Below, one piece after another: positions 1 to 11,339 of a DNA stretch of 64,000 nt. The notes under the pieces were generated by a model, which did no database searches, was not told where the DNA came from, and saw nothing but the letters and a program-made list of their open reading frames with translations. Positions within the stretch are counted from its first letter, which is position 1; the number at the start of each line of letters is the position of its first letter. The DNA lies in assembly GCA_949987705.1 (NCBI GenBank), contig OX465283.1:136674101-136738100 (forward strand), read 5' to 3'. The stretch comes from Thereva unica. Its lineage: Eukaryota > Arthropoda > Insecta > Diptera > Therevidae. A program made the position numbers and the translations under genes.

Positions 1-2051
1 CCTGCAATCAGTCCCCGAAATTGTCTGTTTTTACGTTGCGGATTAGGCCCAGATTTACAAATGCGCTGACTGGGCAGCAAACTGAAATCGAGGCCGGCGG
101 ATTACCGGAATTATTTTTTATGAATATTTATAATATATATGAGGTTTAAATGGAGTAAGGTTAAACTTGATTTTAACTACCGCTTAAGCCAATCATACGA
201 AATAATTTCGTTGTTATTGACCTAATCACATCTTGTTGGAATAACGTTGAAAAAGTGCAAAAACCTTGAAATATTGAAGGTCTATAAAATCTACTACTTA
301 ATCAAATGTTTCATTTAAAGAACGAACTACTCCATAAATAAATCCCATAAAATCCTTTTTAAGAGTTCTGGAAATTTTTTATTATCTACATATGCCTCGA
401 AAAAATCGGAAATGAAAAACTACGCAGCAACGTTCGACTACTTTTTCGTTGCTATCAATTGATCGATTCGCAGCCTAATGATTTATATCTTAAACTCCTG
501 AAAGGAACATAAAGCCTACCATGCTATAAATCCCTAATTGAACAATTTTGTGAAACAAAAACCTCAGCGAATTCGCGATTAAATATGAAGCAACAACGCC
601 GCAATTCAAGCGAATTCGTTTTTGCGCAGCCGCATACGGCTACGCTTCTATAAATTAAATATCAGTTTCGCTTCTTTTCAATATTTCTTTTATTACTTCA
701 TTAGCGAGCGAAATGAAGAAAAACTGAAAATTATGATTTATTCCGTCACGGTTTTTTCCATTTTGTAAAAACACATTTTTTTCTGGGTCTACAGGTAAGG
801 CGGAATTTTAACATCTTTATTATCAACGAGTGGTCAATAAGATATCTCCTTTTGATGCATCCATTCACGAGAACTCAACAGCAAGGAGCTTTAATTAGCG
901 TTGTAAAAATTCTGATTTGGTAACAAACGAAGTCGTAAACGGTGCAGAGTTATTAACCATGATTCCTTGGCTGGAGTTATGAAAAAATTCTTCTGAACTT
1001 ATCAAGTAGCCACACGATCCGCAATAAAATTATGCTTTTCATTAAATGTTTTTTCGGACAAAGAATCAGAATTTTGTAAAGAACCACAAAGAATCACAAA
1101 ACTACCAAAGACGAGGTTCTCAAGGTAAACTTATAAGACGCCATTATAAAAAAAATTCTTGTCTTTGCACGAATGCGGTGCTGAATTTCCAAAAACCAAA
1201 AAAAAAAAAACAAAAATCGCCGACGTTGATCATGACAGGTAGAATATGTCAGACACGTCCGCAGCCATTTATAATGACCGCCATAATGTGGTAGCTATTA
1301 AATAAGAAGTGACATAAAGTGCGGCAAATTTGAGGCTTTTATCTGGCGGTGGCCCGCCACAGCAGTCACGTGAAGATTTACGATTCAACAAAAGATGCAC
1401 CCGAACGACGACGCCACTTCCCGGAACGCATTGTCTGACTCACATCAGGTATTCTCTATAGGTTATCCGGATGATTGTTGTTGCACATTTGCAGGGTTAT
1501 CAAAGTTTATCGCGAGAAATTTAATAAATCTTTCACGCTGCAAGAATTCGGTTAACATTTACCCAAATATGATTTTCACCGTTGCAGTGAATATGGGTAA
1601 TGATTAGGACTGCAGCGGAATTTTAAATGATATGAAGAAGAAGAAATTATCTCTTGTACTTGGATATATCCTAAGGTTAATAACAACTATTTGAATTGAA
1701 ATGCACGCTGTACTAAATTGAGTTCAAATGGAGTCCCTTAAACATCAACGAAGATTTTCACATATAGAATAAAAGATAACCTTCAGAAGTAATCAGTAAC
1801 ATTATTGAAATGCTTAAACAACAATAGATGTAAAATAGGATAATTTTAAGTTTGGCAATTACATATAAAAAAACTCAAATCTCGGCATAAAACTCACCCC
1901 AACATTGTAAACGCTTGCTTGCTTTTGTAATAGAGTTCTTCTAGAGTAGTTCTATTTCAATTTTAGTATATGTTCTGCAAGATTAAATCGAACCGCCACC
2001 TCGTCGTGTTACCTTCTAAGGAAGGTAGTAGGGAGCACAACCTTTAAGAGC
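1..2051. other. AT-rich non-coding stretch, no gene seen
   Basis: I see no recognisable coding region, RNA gene or element end here. Short open frames in this stretch encode low-complexity peptides without family resemblance. There is an A-run near 1199-1210. Confidence 0.5.
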
Positions 2052-2053
2052 TA

Positions 2054-2457
2054 CCCAGCGGGAAATTTATCAAGCGCTGCCAAAAGAAGCAAGAAAGCAG
2101 CGCTTCCTATTCATATGTTATGGAAGCTCTTTAGAAGCACCCACTCTATACTCTCATTTTTTGCTTTGTTTTCCTCCAGTTCTTTTTTATTCTCCACAGT
2201 TGGTAAATTTGTGCTTTTATAATAATCGTGTCTGTTATGAAATACTATTTTTGGTGAAAACAAAAGCTCCAGGAGCTTCTCAAAAGCTTCCATTTCCCTG
2301 CTTCGATTGCGCTTCTTCAACACTAAAATATAAGCGCTTCGCTCTGATGACATGCCTGTGTTAAAAGGAAGGGAATTGGGATATGAATAAGAAGCGCGTT
2401 GGCATTCTATTTCAGCGCTTCAGAATTTATTCCAGAGCGCTTCAATTCCCCGCTGGG
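2054..2457. mobile_element. MITE with CCCAGCGGG inverted ends and TA target site
   Basis: The ends are inverted copies of CCCAGCGGGRAATT, each flanked outside by TA (2052-2053 and 2458-2459). This fits a Tc1/mariner-type TA duplication. The symmetry continues inward on both sides through several AGCGCTT motifs to TATTCATAT (left, about 2109-2117) and its mirror ATATGAATA (about 2381-2389). The AAGCGCTT-type motif recurs many times inside, as in MITEs with subterminal repeats. About 404 bp, no coding capacity. The superfamily is inferred from the TA duplication only. Confidence 0.7.
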
Positions 2458-2699
2458 TACAGACGCAAGAGGTAAATATAAGCGGTTCCTTCCTGTGTAT
2501 TCTCTTAATGAGACTAAGGAATTATTGGGATGCTGTAAATAGTATTGGAGGTCTCTTTTTGTCTACAATTTTTGGCTTGACATCAGGGACACTTTTCGGT
2601 TGATTGTCAGACACTACCACGGATTTAGGGATAAGATCAAGTCAAAGCGAAACTCTATTAGGCAGACTATTGAGTCTCTTGAAACGGTTTGGCTACAAA

Positions 2700-2830
2700 T
2701 ATGAGGTATATCAGTCTAGTACAGCCAAGTGACTGGCCGCGGTACTTTTGCACTCTATACCTCACCAGGGTCCTCAGGGGTCAACTCAATCACCTGCTCT
2801 TTTCATAATCTTGGATTGCATTGATTTGTT
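2700..2830 (+). pseudogene. Possible reverse-transcriptase fragment (PQGS...SPALF)
   Basis: One frame reads GPQGSTQSPALFIILDCIDL, which resembles the PQGSILSPALFLIFIND block of the jockey-like copies elsewhere in the window. Nothing upstream or downstream extends the match clearly, so this is at most a small decayed remnant. Confidence 0.35.
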
Positions 2831-2939
2831 CGTTGCATTGTTCCATTTTCAAATCGCACACGCCATGATTTCTTCTGATTATTTTCGTTTTGATGGTAGG
2901 TAGGTAGCTGAAGGGCTGCCACCAGTGCTTTGTTGCCTC

Positions 2940-3210
2940 AACTCGTGTACCTTGATTGTGTAGTGGGTGTTTGGTCGGGTGTGACGGATGCCATTCTGTG
3001 GAATTTAGGAAGCTCCGGTCTTCGACCCCCGGAGAGACACTTCCTGCTTTGCTAGGTAGTCGGCTTTGTCGTTCCCCTTTATGTCCCTATGACCGGGAAC
3101 CTAGACGAGAGGCACTTTGTGCTTTCTACCTAGTCTATCGAGCTCAGCTCTATATAGCTCGACTAACTTTGTGCGTATCAGTACTGAATCCAGAGCTTTT
3201 ATAGAGGCTG
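2940..3210 (-). pseudogene. R1/LOA-like retrotransposon RNase H fragment
   Basis: The minus strand encodes a stretch with VPGHRDIKGNDKADYLAKQ, the conserved C-terminal part of a retroelement RNase H domain (H..I.GN..AD.LA). The same protein block is present on the plus strand at about 26.85-26.97 kb (VLGSRL*EYRGVQESQLTSP with stops), so the two are copies of one family. An in-frame stop precedes VPGHRD. Both ends are truncated. R1/LOA-type elements carry RNase H after the RT domain, which fits the larger copy at 22.3-27.1 kb. Confidence 0.7.
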
Positions 3211-3242
3211 TCTATGAAAATTAAAATATTACCTCATTTTTT

Positions 3243-3748
3243 TTGTCAAAGCCAAGCTTAGGAGTAACCCACCCATACTACCAGTCCGTCATGTCGTTCA
3301 GGTCAATGTCTAATAGTAAGCTTGGTTTGAAGAATAGAGGAGAATATGAAAGGTTAGAGGGGGCTGGAGGGTGTAGAAGAAAATGTGGAGGAACTTTACG
3401 TTTGAACTCTAAGGTGTTGTACGAGTTCGGAAATACTGACTGCGGGAGATTATTCCACAATCGAGTTGTTGTATTCATAAACGAACTTCTAGACCGTATT
3501 ATACGCGAACGGGGGCTGTAGGGTACGGGGGTGAGCCGAGTGGGCAAGTCTTGTGTTGCGGGAAAAATATTGCCGTGCAGGCAGGAGGTTCTAAATTTCA
3601 GTGGAACATTCGCTGTGGTAATAGCGATAAAGTATAGAGAAGGCTGCTATATTCATACGGAGGCGTGGCCAATTTTGCACCTTTCCGAGGCAATTGAAGG
3701 TGGTTTTTGGGGCGCTTGCACAGATATATGAGTTGTATTCAAGGCACG
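3243..3748 (-). mobile_element. Jockey-like non-LTR retrotransposon, 3' end
   Basis: Read on the minus strand, this encodes the RT C-terminus with RLWNNLPQSVFPNSYNT, then a 3' UTR ending in an A-rich tail near 3235-3243. The same C-terminal peptide and the same 3' UTR (plus-strand text accagtccgtcatgtc) recur at 9.75-10.7 kb and, mirrored, at 4.84-4.9 kb. The copy is strongly 5'-truncated and holds several stops upstream of the RLWNN block. It lies head-to-head with the next feature. Confidence 0.75.
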
Positions 3749-3767
3749 GCTGAGTTGTATTCAAGGC
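3730..3767. repeat. 16-bp direct repeat at the junction of two inverted copies
   Basis: GAGTTGTATTCAAGGC occurs at 3730-3745 and again at 3752-3767. The first copy belongs to the minus-strand element. The second leads into the plus-strand KAFDRVWH block, so the repeat marks the recombination or insertion junction. Confidence 0.8.
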
Positions 3768-4905
3768 TTTTGACAGAGTATGGCACCCTGCTCTGTTGAA
3801 TAAACTCCAAGCTATTGATATACACTTAGTTCTAAGGAACTGAATTAAGAGCTTTCTTTAAGGCCGTTCAATCAAGGTAGTATTGGATGGCGTCGAATCC
3901 ACCACCCACGCCATTTCGCCCGGAGTTCTCCAAGGGTCAATTCTCTCAACCGCACCTTTTCTAATCTTCATTAATGATCTGCCAGACCTTGTCTTTACCA
4001 CCGTCAACTGATGTCCACTTCAATCAACCGGGCTATCGAATTGATTCTTTATTGGGGCGAAATGAACCGCGTCGAATTCAATGCAACGAAGTACCTACTG
4101 CCTGATCTCCAACAAAAATTGTACCGATCTTCCTCCTATCTCAGTGGATAAAGAGAATCTAACGGCTGACTCAACTCTCAACATCCTAGGGGTAACTTTA
4201 GCGGAGCATCTGCGATGGAATGATCACATATTCCAAATCGCCAAACAAGCCTCCCAATGTCTTGGATTTCTCAAGAGATGCAAGTTCCTCCTCCAGCCAG
4301 CCGCCTTGAATACAAATCCTACATTTGGCCGCGCCTTGAATACAACTCGTATATCTGGGTGGGCGCCCCAAAAACCACCTTGGCTTGTCTCGACAAGGTG
4401 CAAAATCGCGCCCTCAAACTCATTGGTGATGGCCCCTTTCGCGCCTCCATAGACAACTTAAGCCACCGTAGGAATGCAGCAGCCCTCTCCGTACTTTATC
4501 GCTATTACCATGGCGACTGTTCCACTGAAATTCAGGACCTCCTGCCTCCACGGCAATATTTTCCCCGCAACACAAGACTTGCTCGCTAAGCTCACCCCCT
4601 TACCCTGCAGCCCCCCCCCCCCCCCCGCCTTCGCGCAAAATACGGTATAGAAGTTCGTTTATGAATACAACAACTCGACTGTGGAATAATCTCCCGCAGT
4701 AAGTATTTCCGAACTCGTACAACATCTTAGAGTTCAAACGTGAGGTTCATCGTCATTTTCGTCTACACCCGCCAGACTCCCCCTAACCTTTCCTATTCTC
4801 CTCTATTGTTCAAGTCAAGCTTACTACTAGACATTGCACCATGAACTGAACGACATGATGGACTTGTAGTATAAAGGGTTACTCCTAAGCTTGGTTTTTT
4901 CATAA
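3752..4905 (+). mobile_element. Jockey-like non-LTR retrotransposon, 5'-truncated decayed copy
   Basis: Reading frames on the plus strand give, in order, KAFDRVWHPALLNKLQAID, a GRSIKVVLDGVES segment, PGVLQGSILS (RT motif with PQG degraded to LQG), LNILGVTLAEHLRWNDHIFQ, KQASQCLGFLKRCK and the C-terminal RR..AAALSVLYRYYHGDCSTE block. The YADD-containing part appears deleted near 3.99 kb. Several frameshifts and a 16-C run at 4611-4626 break it. The 3' UTR ends in an A-run at about 4896-4912 and matches, in mirror image, the end at 3243. Known family role: target-primed reverse transcription of its own RNA. This copy is inactive. Confidence 0.8.
4611..4626 (+). repeat. Homopolymer of 16 C
   Basis: Uninterrupted C-run inside the decayed jockey-like copy. 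Its length may be a sequencing or assembly uncertainty. Confidence 0.9.
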
Positions 4906-4919
4906 AAAAAAACGATATT

Positions 4920-7780
4920 AATAGCTTGGTGCTAAGCTGCAGAGCAGGGTGCCTTGCTCTGTCAGTATCAGGAATATCTACGACTGGACTCACCAAAACG
5001 ATGCATAATTTTCCGTCGACTATTTGATTGGAAATGTAATTTTTCTCTGACAATGCTCTCTTTTGACTAGATCTTGTATAATATCTGAAAGGTAGCCCAG
5101 TCACTTTGTACAAAAAAGGGGCCAAACCTCTGAATAAATTCAACTGGAGATTTATCAGCGGGAGTCTCTTTATTTTGGGCTCACAAATAATTTCCCAAAA
5201 GTCCATAAAGCCAACTGACCGGCTACTCGAGTTATGGAAAGTCAAAGGTCACGAAAATCAGTTTTCTCAAATATCTCGTAAATTATCGGGTTTATGCAAT
5301 TTTTGGCTAAGTAAAGATTGTTCGTGAGATGAATCTGCATTAAAATGTCCTATATGAAATTTGCGTAGAGCCAACGGTTTTTGAGGTATGGGTGTGGGAA
5401 AACTCGGGTATCGGGCATCAATTTTTCAGAAATATGCATATGATCCTAAATGACAATGAAACTTTTAACGGAAAAGGCGTCTGTGGCCTTCTGGTTTACT
5501 GAAAATGAACTTTTCGGATTACTGATCATTTTTGAATTTGGTGTTCAACTGAAGATTCGGAGCTGCAGAGTAAGCACAAATACAAGAGCGTGCCACACAA
5601 ATCAGTTTTCTGAAATAATTGATGGATGATGGCGGATGCCTTAATTATATCGAAAAATTAAGGCATCGAACATTTCACACGGCTACAGCAAAACAATTTG
5701 TTGGTCTGAACCTCGTGGGTATAAATTACTTAACCGCAATACACCTTGCAAGTGATGAACTGTACCCGAACGATAGGATATAAATAAAACACAAGGCCAA
5801 ATTCCAGTGTTGGAATGTTTTTGTTAATATCGCCAGTGGTAGAAATGAAAACATTCTGCATAGTAATGAAGCCCTTAATTGACTTTTATCCCTCGTCAGT
5901 ATCACGTTACAACAAACTCCTGACATAAAAAGGGCATCCCTTTGCATGTCAAAGGCACCAGTAATTGCTGTTGGAAACCATTACCGCAAAAAGATAATGT
6001 CATCACTTGCACTTTTCCAAAGGGGTAAAAAAAATCCGTTGTCACTCTACTGTCGGCGAATCGTCGCGCCGCACAAACGCGTAAGAAGCCTTGACCCTTG
6101 TGTGACGGCCTTCTTACCTTGTTCTACAATGCGTCGTCATCGCTGTCGTCCCCTGTGCCGCGCAATGTCAGGTGAGGCGCATGTAAGCAAATTTGAAATT
6201 AAAAGCGAAAAAGTGTCTGGTTGCGTTTGCGCGTCTGCACATTGATAAATGATGGTCGCGCTGATTTCTAGTCCCCATTCCGTGTGCTCTGCACTTGCGC
6301 AAAAGTGAAGATGATGATGGATGACGTCGTATCCAGGTTGATTCAGTGCAGTGCGTACACTGCAACTGCAACCGATTGCGCCCATAGAAAAAGCGCAACA
6401 TTGCCACAGTGACGGATCGACTGTGGCTGTCTTAGCAGGTATTCTGCTGCTGCTGCTGCTGGAAAAGTGTAATGGGGTTTTGATGCGTGATCCCAGAGGC
6501 TGGAGCACTGTCAGTACCAGTCTCGGCAATTATTTTTCAATTCTAGCATTCCTTGGACGCGAACGCTAAAGCGCAGTAGCAGGGATCATGTCCAAGTAGC
6601 CTTTGAGGCTGACCACTCCTTTGTTAGGGATGTGAAATCGGATTCCTTTGGTGGGTTTCCTCCTTTTCACTTCGCGACTCATTTAAATTGGATTTGTTCG
6701 AAAAAGTCATGGCTTTGCGATAATGAAATATTGGTTGATCGATTCCGATTCAAATTATCCTGGAGCATCACTCAAGATCCAATTGGTGGCCCGAATTCCA
6801 AAAAAAAAAATCCAGCTCCTTTCTAAAATTGTTTCAGCTTCAAAGCTGGTGCAAAAATTAGCGTGATATGATAGATAGTCCATATGCAATAATTAAATAC
6901 CTTCGATGCTTTTGTGGAACCTGAGATATTTCGAAGCCGTGCGTGTGGTACGGTGCGCCAATGCCATACGTAATTTTCAATGCCTTACTTTTTATAGACA
7001 CTAAATTCACATTTTTACGATGGCCTGGCTGTCAGAAATTTACAAAATGTTTCTCACTAACTGTTCGCTGTATTCTCTTATGCTAAGCAGATGGTCCGTC
7101 TATAGATTGAAAATCTCTCGAGTTCATGGCTGTAAATCTTTGATCAGAAAAAAACACCTGCAGCTCATTTCTGTCAGTCTGGCAATAATACCTCTACTCC
7201 CTATTATTACACACGATTTATTGAGGCTCCTATGCAAAATTCATTTTCGTAGTTACCCTATAACTCAAGTAGTAAATTAGACGTAGTGAAAAATAAACCT
7301 TCAAACTGTGATATATCAAGTATAACCCTTCAAGTGAAATTCATGTAATTTAAAAAGGTGGTAAAAATGTTAAGTTACCTTTCGCTATTAGTGAAACAGT
7401 TTCCTTATTGATTCCACGCTAACAGGTATTGATTATTTTGTCTATCTTCTAAGGGAAGCAATCATTCTTAAGGGAGACCTACTGCAAATTGCGTTTTTCT
7501 ACTACAATTAAATCAAGTGAAAAATATGACAGTTTCAAGTATGGCAATATAAGTCATACCGAGAAACTTTTTTCCTAACAAAGACAGGATTGATGATTTG
7601 AGGTAGTTTGTAATGAAAATAATCATGGGATTATTTTGAAATAGAAATGTTTGTAGGATTGCTGGATTACTATCTTTTCATGCCTAGAGATCAAGGTAGG
7701 AACGAATTTTAAGAAATAAGGAATAATGATTACTGATTTGAAAGTAGATCATTTTTAAAGATTCAGTAAAGACCAGTAGA
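4920..7780. other. No gene supported; non-coding with one GC-richer island
   Basis: The open frames here (for example a 150-codon minus frame ending at 4793 and a 130-codon minus frame at 6137-6529) have no family resemblance and overlap other frames of equal length. The 3' end of the first is simply antisense to the jockey-like UTR. About 6020-6600 is GC-richer and contains CTG repeats. I see no promoter or splice structure that would support a gene. Confidence 0.4.
6444..6461 (+). repeat. CTG trinucleotide microsatellite
   Basis: About six CTG units in a row. Confidence 0.8.
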
Positions 7781-7784
7781 GAGA

Positions 7785-7975
7785 CCCCTGGGGCGCACCA
7801 TCCGAGATGGTGGGTGTTTAAGATTTGACGCCATCCAATAAAGCCACAATTTAACGGCCAGAACTTTCAATCCAGTTCTTCAGAACTGATTTGGCACCAA
7901 TTGCTTAGAATTTTTTCAAAAGAGAGAGGTCTATAAAAAGCCTTGAAGATATCAAAAGCAATCAGACCACAATCA
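7785..7975 (-). pseudogene. Jockey-like RT fragment (IAFDIFKAF block)
   Basis: The minus strand encodes LIAFDIFKAFYRPLSFEKIL, the same block as VALDIFKAFGRVWYSALLAK at 40.5 kb. A frameshifted remnant of the NWIES..GRSIKVVLDGVKS segment follows, then a degraded P-Q-G site near 7790. It directly abuts the 3' end of the RTE-like element upstream on the same strand. Confidence 0.65.
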
Positions 7976-9302
7976 CCAAACCAAAGCCATAAATTCTTTG
8001 GTTGTATTCTTCTTCTTTGATCCGATATCCGATAGGTGGTGGAACTAGGTCTGGAACTCCGTTCACGATTCGTTTCCATTCTTCATGATATTTGGCGACG
8101 TCTCGAGCCTCGATGTTGATTTCTTTTAGTCGCCCTCGATATTCTTTAGCCAGATTTTGTTCGGTGCCGATCGCTGAATTCTCCAATCTGCCGGGCGGTC
8201 TCGCCAGATAAGTTTACGTGGCAAGCCGTTATCTTCCATTCGGCAAACAAGTCCAAACGACCGCAGTCGACGTTTTTGTATTTCTTCTTCGATCAGTGTC
8301 CGTTGATCGTATCTTTGTCTAACTGGCTCGTTTCGAAGGCGATTGCGGAGTGAAGCACCGAGAATCTGCCTCAACATCGCATTTTAAAGACCTCGAGCTT
8401 GTTGACGTCCGACTTGAGCCGGGTCCATGTTTCTGATCCATATAGAAGAATCGGAAGGATCAGCGGTCGGTAAAGGCGTACTTTCGTTTTGATATTTGCT
8501 CGTTTGTATTCTTCGATATTTGGTCGTTTCTGTATGCACCACTTGAACGAGGCGAATGCTGCTGTTGCCTGGTCGATGCGGCTGTGAACGTGTACCGCCC
8601 ATACCACTTTCTTTTCTCAACCCATGATCCCAAATATTAGAACATCGGCACCTATTCGTGAACACTGGCTTTCAATTCCTACGTTGTGAAAACGTATGAC
8701 CGCGCGATGCCGGAGATGTCGTATAAGATGTCCGTTACTTCGGCATCCGTGTCGGTGAAAACTACGCTATCGTTGGCGAACATCAAGTCGGTTACGAAGT
8801 TGTTGTCGTCGTATCGAACTCCGCGTCGTCCATCGAATGCTTCACGCACAACCACGGTTGACCACGATTCCTCGGATAAGTCGCTTCGAATACGAATACT
8901 GTTGGTTGAGCCATCGTACAACGCTTGGAGAAGTTAGATGATTTTCAATGGCACGTTTTCGATTTCCAAGGCTCTCCCAAGCTGTTCCAATCGATGTAAT
9001 CGAAAGCGGATTTTAAATCGATGAAAATGACGACGCAACGAATTCTTTCTTCCATTAGCTGACGGAGAGCAAATATTTGATCAATACATCCTCGATGTGG
9101 TCTAAATCCCGCTTGCTCTTTGTTTTGGGGACCTGGAGTTGTTGTGATAAGACATCACCTCCAGCTTTGATCATCTCGGTGGTTGCTTGGTCTATTCCCA
9201 CCGCTTTTCGTTTATCAGAGTATTCGTCTTCACCTCGATAATTGTCGGTTCGGTATCGAAAAACTGATTTTTCGGCTGTTCGATAATCGTCGGTTCGGGT
9301 GC

Positions 9303-9491
9303 TGGAGACTATACAAGAACTTATGGCGCATGGAGACTATACAAGAAGTTAAAACTCTTATGGGGAAAACAATCGGAAATGGATCGGTAGCAGAAACTAA
9401 ACTTCTAGTGCATTTTTGGCCACAGATGTCGCCTAAAGCTGACGTGCCCCACATGAAGTTAGCTGAATTTTACCCATGTATAGTCTCCATG
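9303..9491. repeat. 17-bp direct repeat and 14-bp inverted repeat inside the RTE-like linker
   Basis: TGGAGACTATACAAGAA occurs at 9303-9319 and 9331-9347 (28-bp period). GTATAGTCTCCATG at 9478-9491 is the inverse of 9329-9342. The segment lies between the EN-RT linker and the RT domain and has no coding match, so it may be a local rearrangement. Confidence 0.6.
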
Positions 9492-9744
9492 TTATGGCGG
9501 ATCGTGATTGTACAGCTGATGGAAGAATTATCTCCACCGCTGCAGGCGTCCTTGGGGAGAAGTTGTGAAAGTTCCATACCATTTTTTATGTTGCCGTTTG
9601 TTGATGTTGATGTAACCGCCGGATTGTCTTGTAAAGCGACCGGTACTCGTGCTTCGACGCCGCTTCTTCCATGTCGGCCGGCCGTTATTCCAGTAGGCTT
9701 CTTGTTCCGATTTCATTTTCTATCGAGCTTCTTTGTTCAACCAT

Positions 9745-10740
9745 CGGTATTTTTTTTTATGTGAAAGTCTAAGCTCAGGTGTCACCCTTTGTACTACCAG
9801 TCCGTCATGTCTTACACCTCAACATCAGGTGTCTGGTAGTGAGCTTAGCTCGAAGGATAGAGAAAGAATAAAACAGATTAAAGGGAGTCTGGGGGTACAT
9901 GAGGAGGTGGAGATGAACCTTGCGTTTAAAATCTTGGGTGTTATATGAGTTTGGGAAAACTGACTGTGGAAGGTTGTTCCACAGTCGAGTTGTTCTCGAA
10001 AAGAACGAATTACTAAACTGGTGTGTGCGAGAAAATAAGGGCTGTAGATAGTGAGGATGAGCCGAAAAACATCGCCGTGAAGGCAGGAGATTATATATTT
10101 CGGTGGAACAGTCGTTATGGTAGATGCGGTAGAATTTTACCAGAGCTGCTACATTCCTGCGGTGACTAAGTGAATCAATTTTGGAGCAAATGGCGTTGTC
10201 GCCAATGAGTTGCAGAGCGCGGTTCTGCACCGTGTACTCGGTGGTACTCGGTGCCCCTGCCCAGAGATATGAGTTGAATTCGAGGCGGGGCCGAATGTAG
10301 GATTTGTATATTATAGCCCTGGCCGACGGCGGAAGGAGGATTTTGCATCTTTTAAGGAATCCCAAGCATTGAGATGCTTGTTTAGCGATTTGGAATATGT
10401 GATTACTCCATCGCAGATCTTCAATTAAAGTTATGCCCAGAATATTGAGGGATGGTTCAGCCATCAGTTTTAGACTGTCCACTTTAATGGGAGGGATTGG
10501 GGAGCGCGTTTTCATAGAGAAGAGACAGTATTTTGTTTTCTGTGCGTTGAATTCAATTTGATTCATGAGGCCCCAATCAAGAATCAATCTTATGTCCCTG
10601 TTGATTGAAGTGGACATAAGTTCACGATCAAGCAGACAAGGTCTGGCCCGTGCTTGTCTTGCTTTATCAAAGCTATACGAGTAACGCAAAGTACTGTCAT
10701 CAGCGAAGCTGTGAAGTGAGTTGGATGGAATTGAGAGCAA
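9745..10740 (-). mobile_element. Jockey-like non-LTR retrotransposon, 5'-truncated copy nested in RTE-like element
   Basis: A continuous 311-codon frame on the minus strand begins SIPSNSLHSFADDSTLRYSY. It contains the RT catalytic FADD box, LNILGITLIEDLRWSNHIFQ, KQASQCLGFLKRCKILLPPS, a thumb and C-terminal region with QNRALQLIGDNAICSK, and RLWNNLPQSVFPNSYNT. It ends at 9805, and a T-run near 9749-9760 (poly-A on the minus strand) closes the element. It is one of the better preserved members of this family here, but it lacks everything upstream of RT motif C. The flanking RTE-like coding sequence continues on both sides, so it is an insertion. No clear target-site duplication was found. Confidence 0.85.
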
Positions 10741-11339
10741 CGTGTTTCATTCGTTTCCGCTGATCGACGAGCTTCAGACAGCTCTCCGAGATCCATGGCT
10801 GCATCCGTTAACGGATGAGTGGGCAAAACTCCATTGCACACCCCACAATTGACTCTGATAATAGCCTTTCTGCTACAATTCTGCAGTATAATTCTTCTTG
10901 GCTGGTGGTTGCCTCTGCATCTGTAATTTCGCTCGAACAAGATAATTTTCCAATCCGCAATCCGGCCCACGCATCGCACGTATGTCTTTTTGGGCGTCGA
11001 TCGGTATCTTGCGTTGATCAGAACGTAGTCTAATATCGCCGAGTCTTTGCCAGATGGATTTCGCTAGGTGAGTGTTTGAGCGGATGACCTTAATTTCTCC
11101 GTGTCCGAATTGGTCCATCGTGCCTTCCCAGCCGGTTCGATCTGAACCTGAATGTGTATTGAAGTCTCCGCGAGTATGATTAATTGAGCTCGAGATATTG
11201 TACCCAGCGTCTGTTGAAGATGATCGAAAAATTCTTCGGTTTCCTTTTGACCGATGTGATGTCCTGTTCGTTCATTCCACGGGGCAAATCGAATTTCCAT
11301 TTTCGGTGTGACTAATTTGGGCCAGCATCCCTGGTCCCT

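Larger units (their letters stand above)
7980..11330 (-). pseudogene. RTE-like non-LTR retrotransposon (endonuclease plus reverse transcriptase), interrupted
   Basis: Minus-strand order, 5' to 3'. An AP-like endonuclease C-terminal half (about 11330-10850) contains GDFNTHSGSDRTGWEGTMDQ in a shifted frame and RAMRGPDCGLENYLVRAKL. Next come a linker with WISESCLKLVDQRK and, after the insertion, RPADMEEAASKHEYRSLYK and NGTFTTSPQGRLQRWR (to about 9520). RT motifs follow, with HRFKIRF near 9020 and FANDSVVFTD near 8770 where FADD is expected. The C-terminus contains LYGSETWTRLKSDVNKLEVF and RRLRSFGLVCRMEDNGLPRK (8607-8126). Several frameshifts and a changed active site (D to N) show it is dead. 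A jockey-like copy sits at about 9745-10740. The clade name is inferred from motif style. Confidence 0.8.

Noticed and set aside
3243..4905. Twin-primed single retrotransposon insertion
   Set aside because: Both halves contain the same 3' region. Twin priming would give non-overlapping parts of one RNA.
4793..5245. 150-codon minus-strand open frame
   Set aside because: Its C-terminal quarter is antisense to the jockey-like 3' UTR and the remainder has no recognisable family.
6137..6529. 130-codon minus-strand open frame in a GC-richer island
   Set aside because: Overlaps open frames of similar length on both strands, with no domain, splice or promoter support.
9183..9764. 193-codon plus-strand open frame
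   Set aside because: It lies antisense to the RTE-like linker (ADMEEAASKHEYR and NGTFTTSPQGRLQRWR on the minus strand) and shows no family resemblance of its own.
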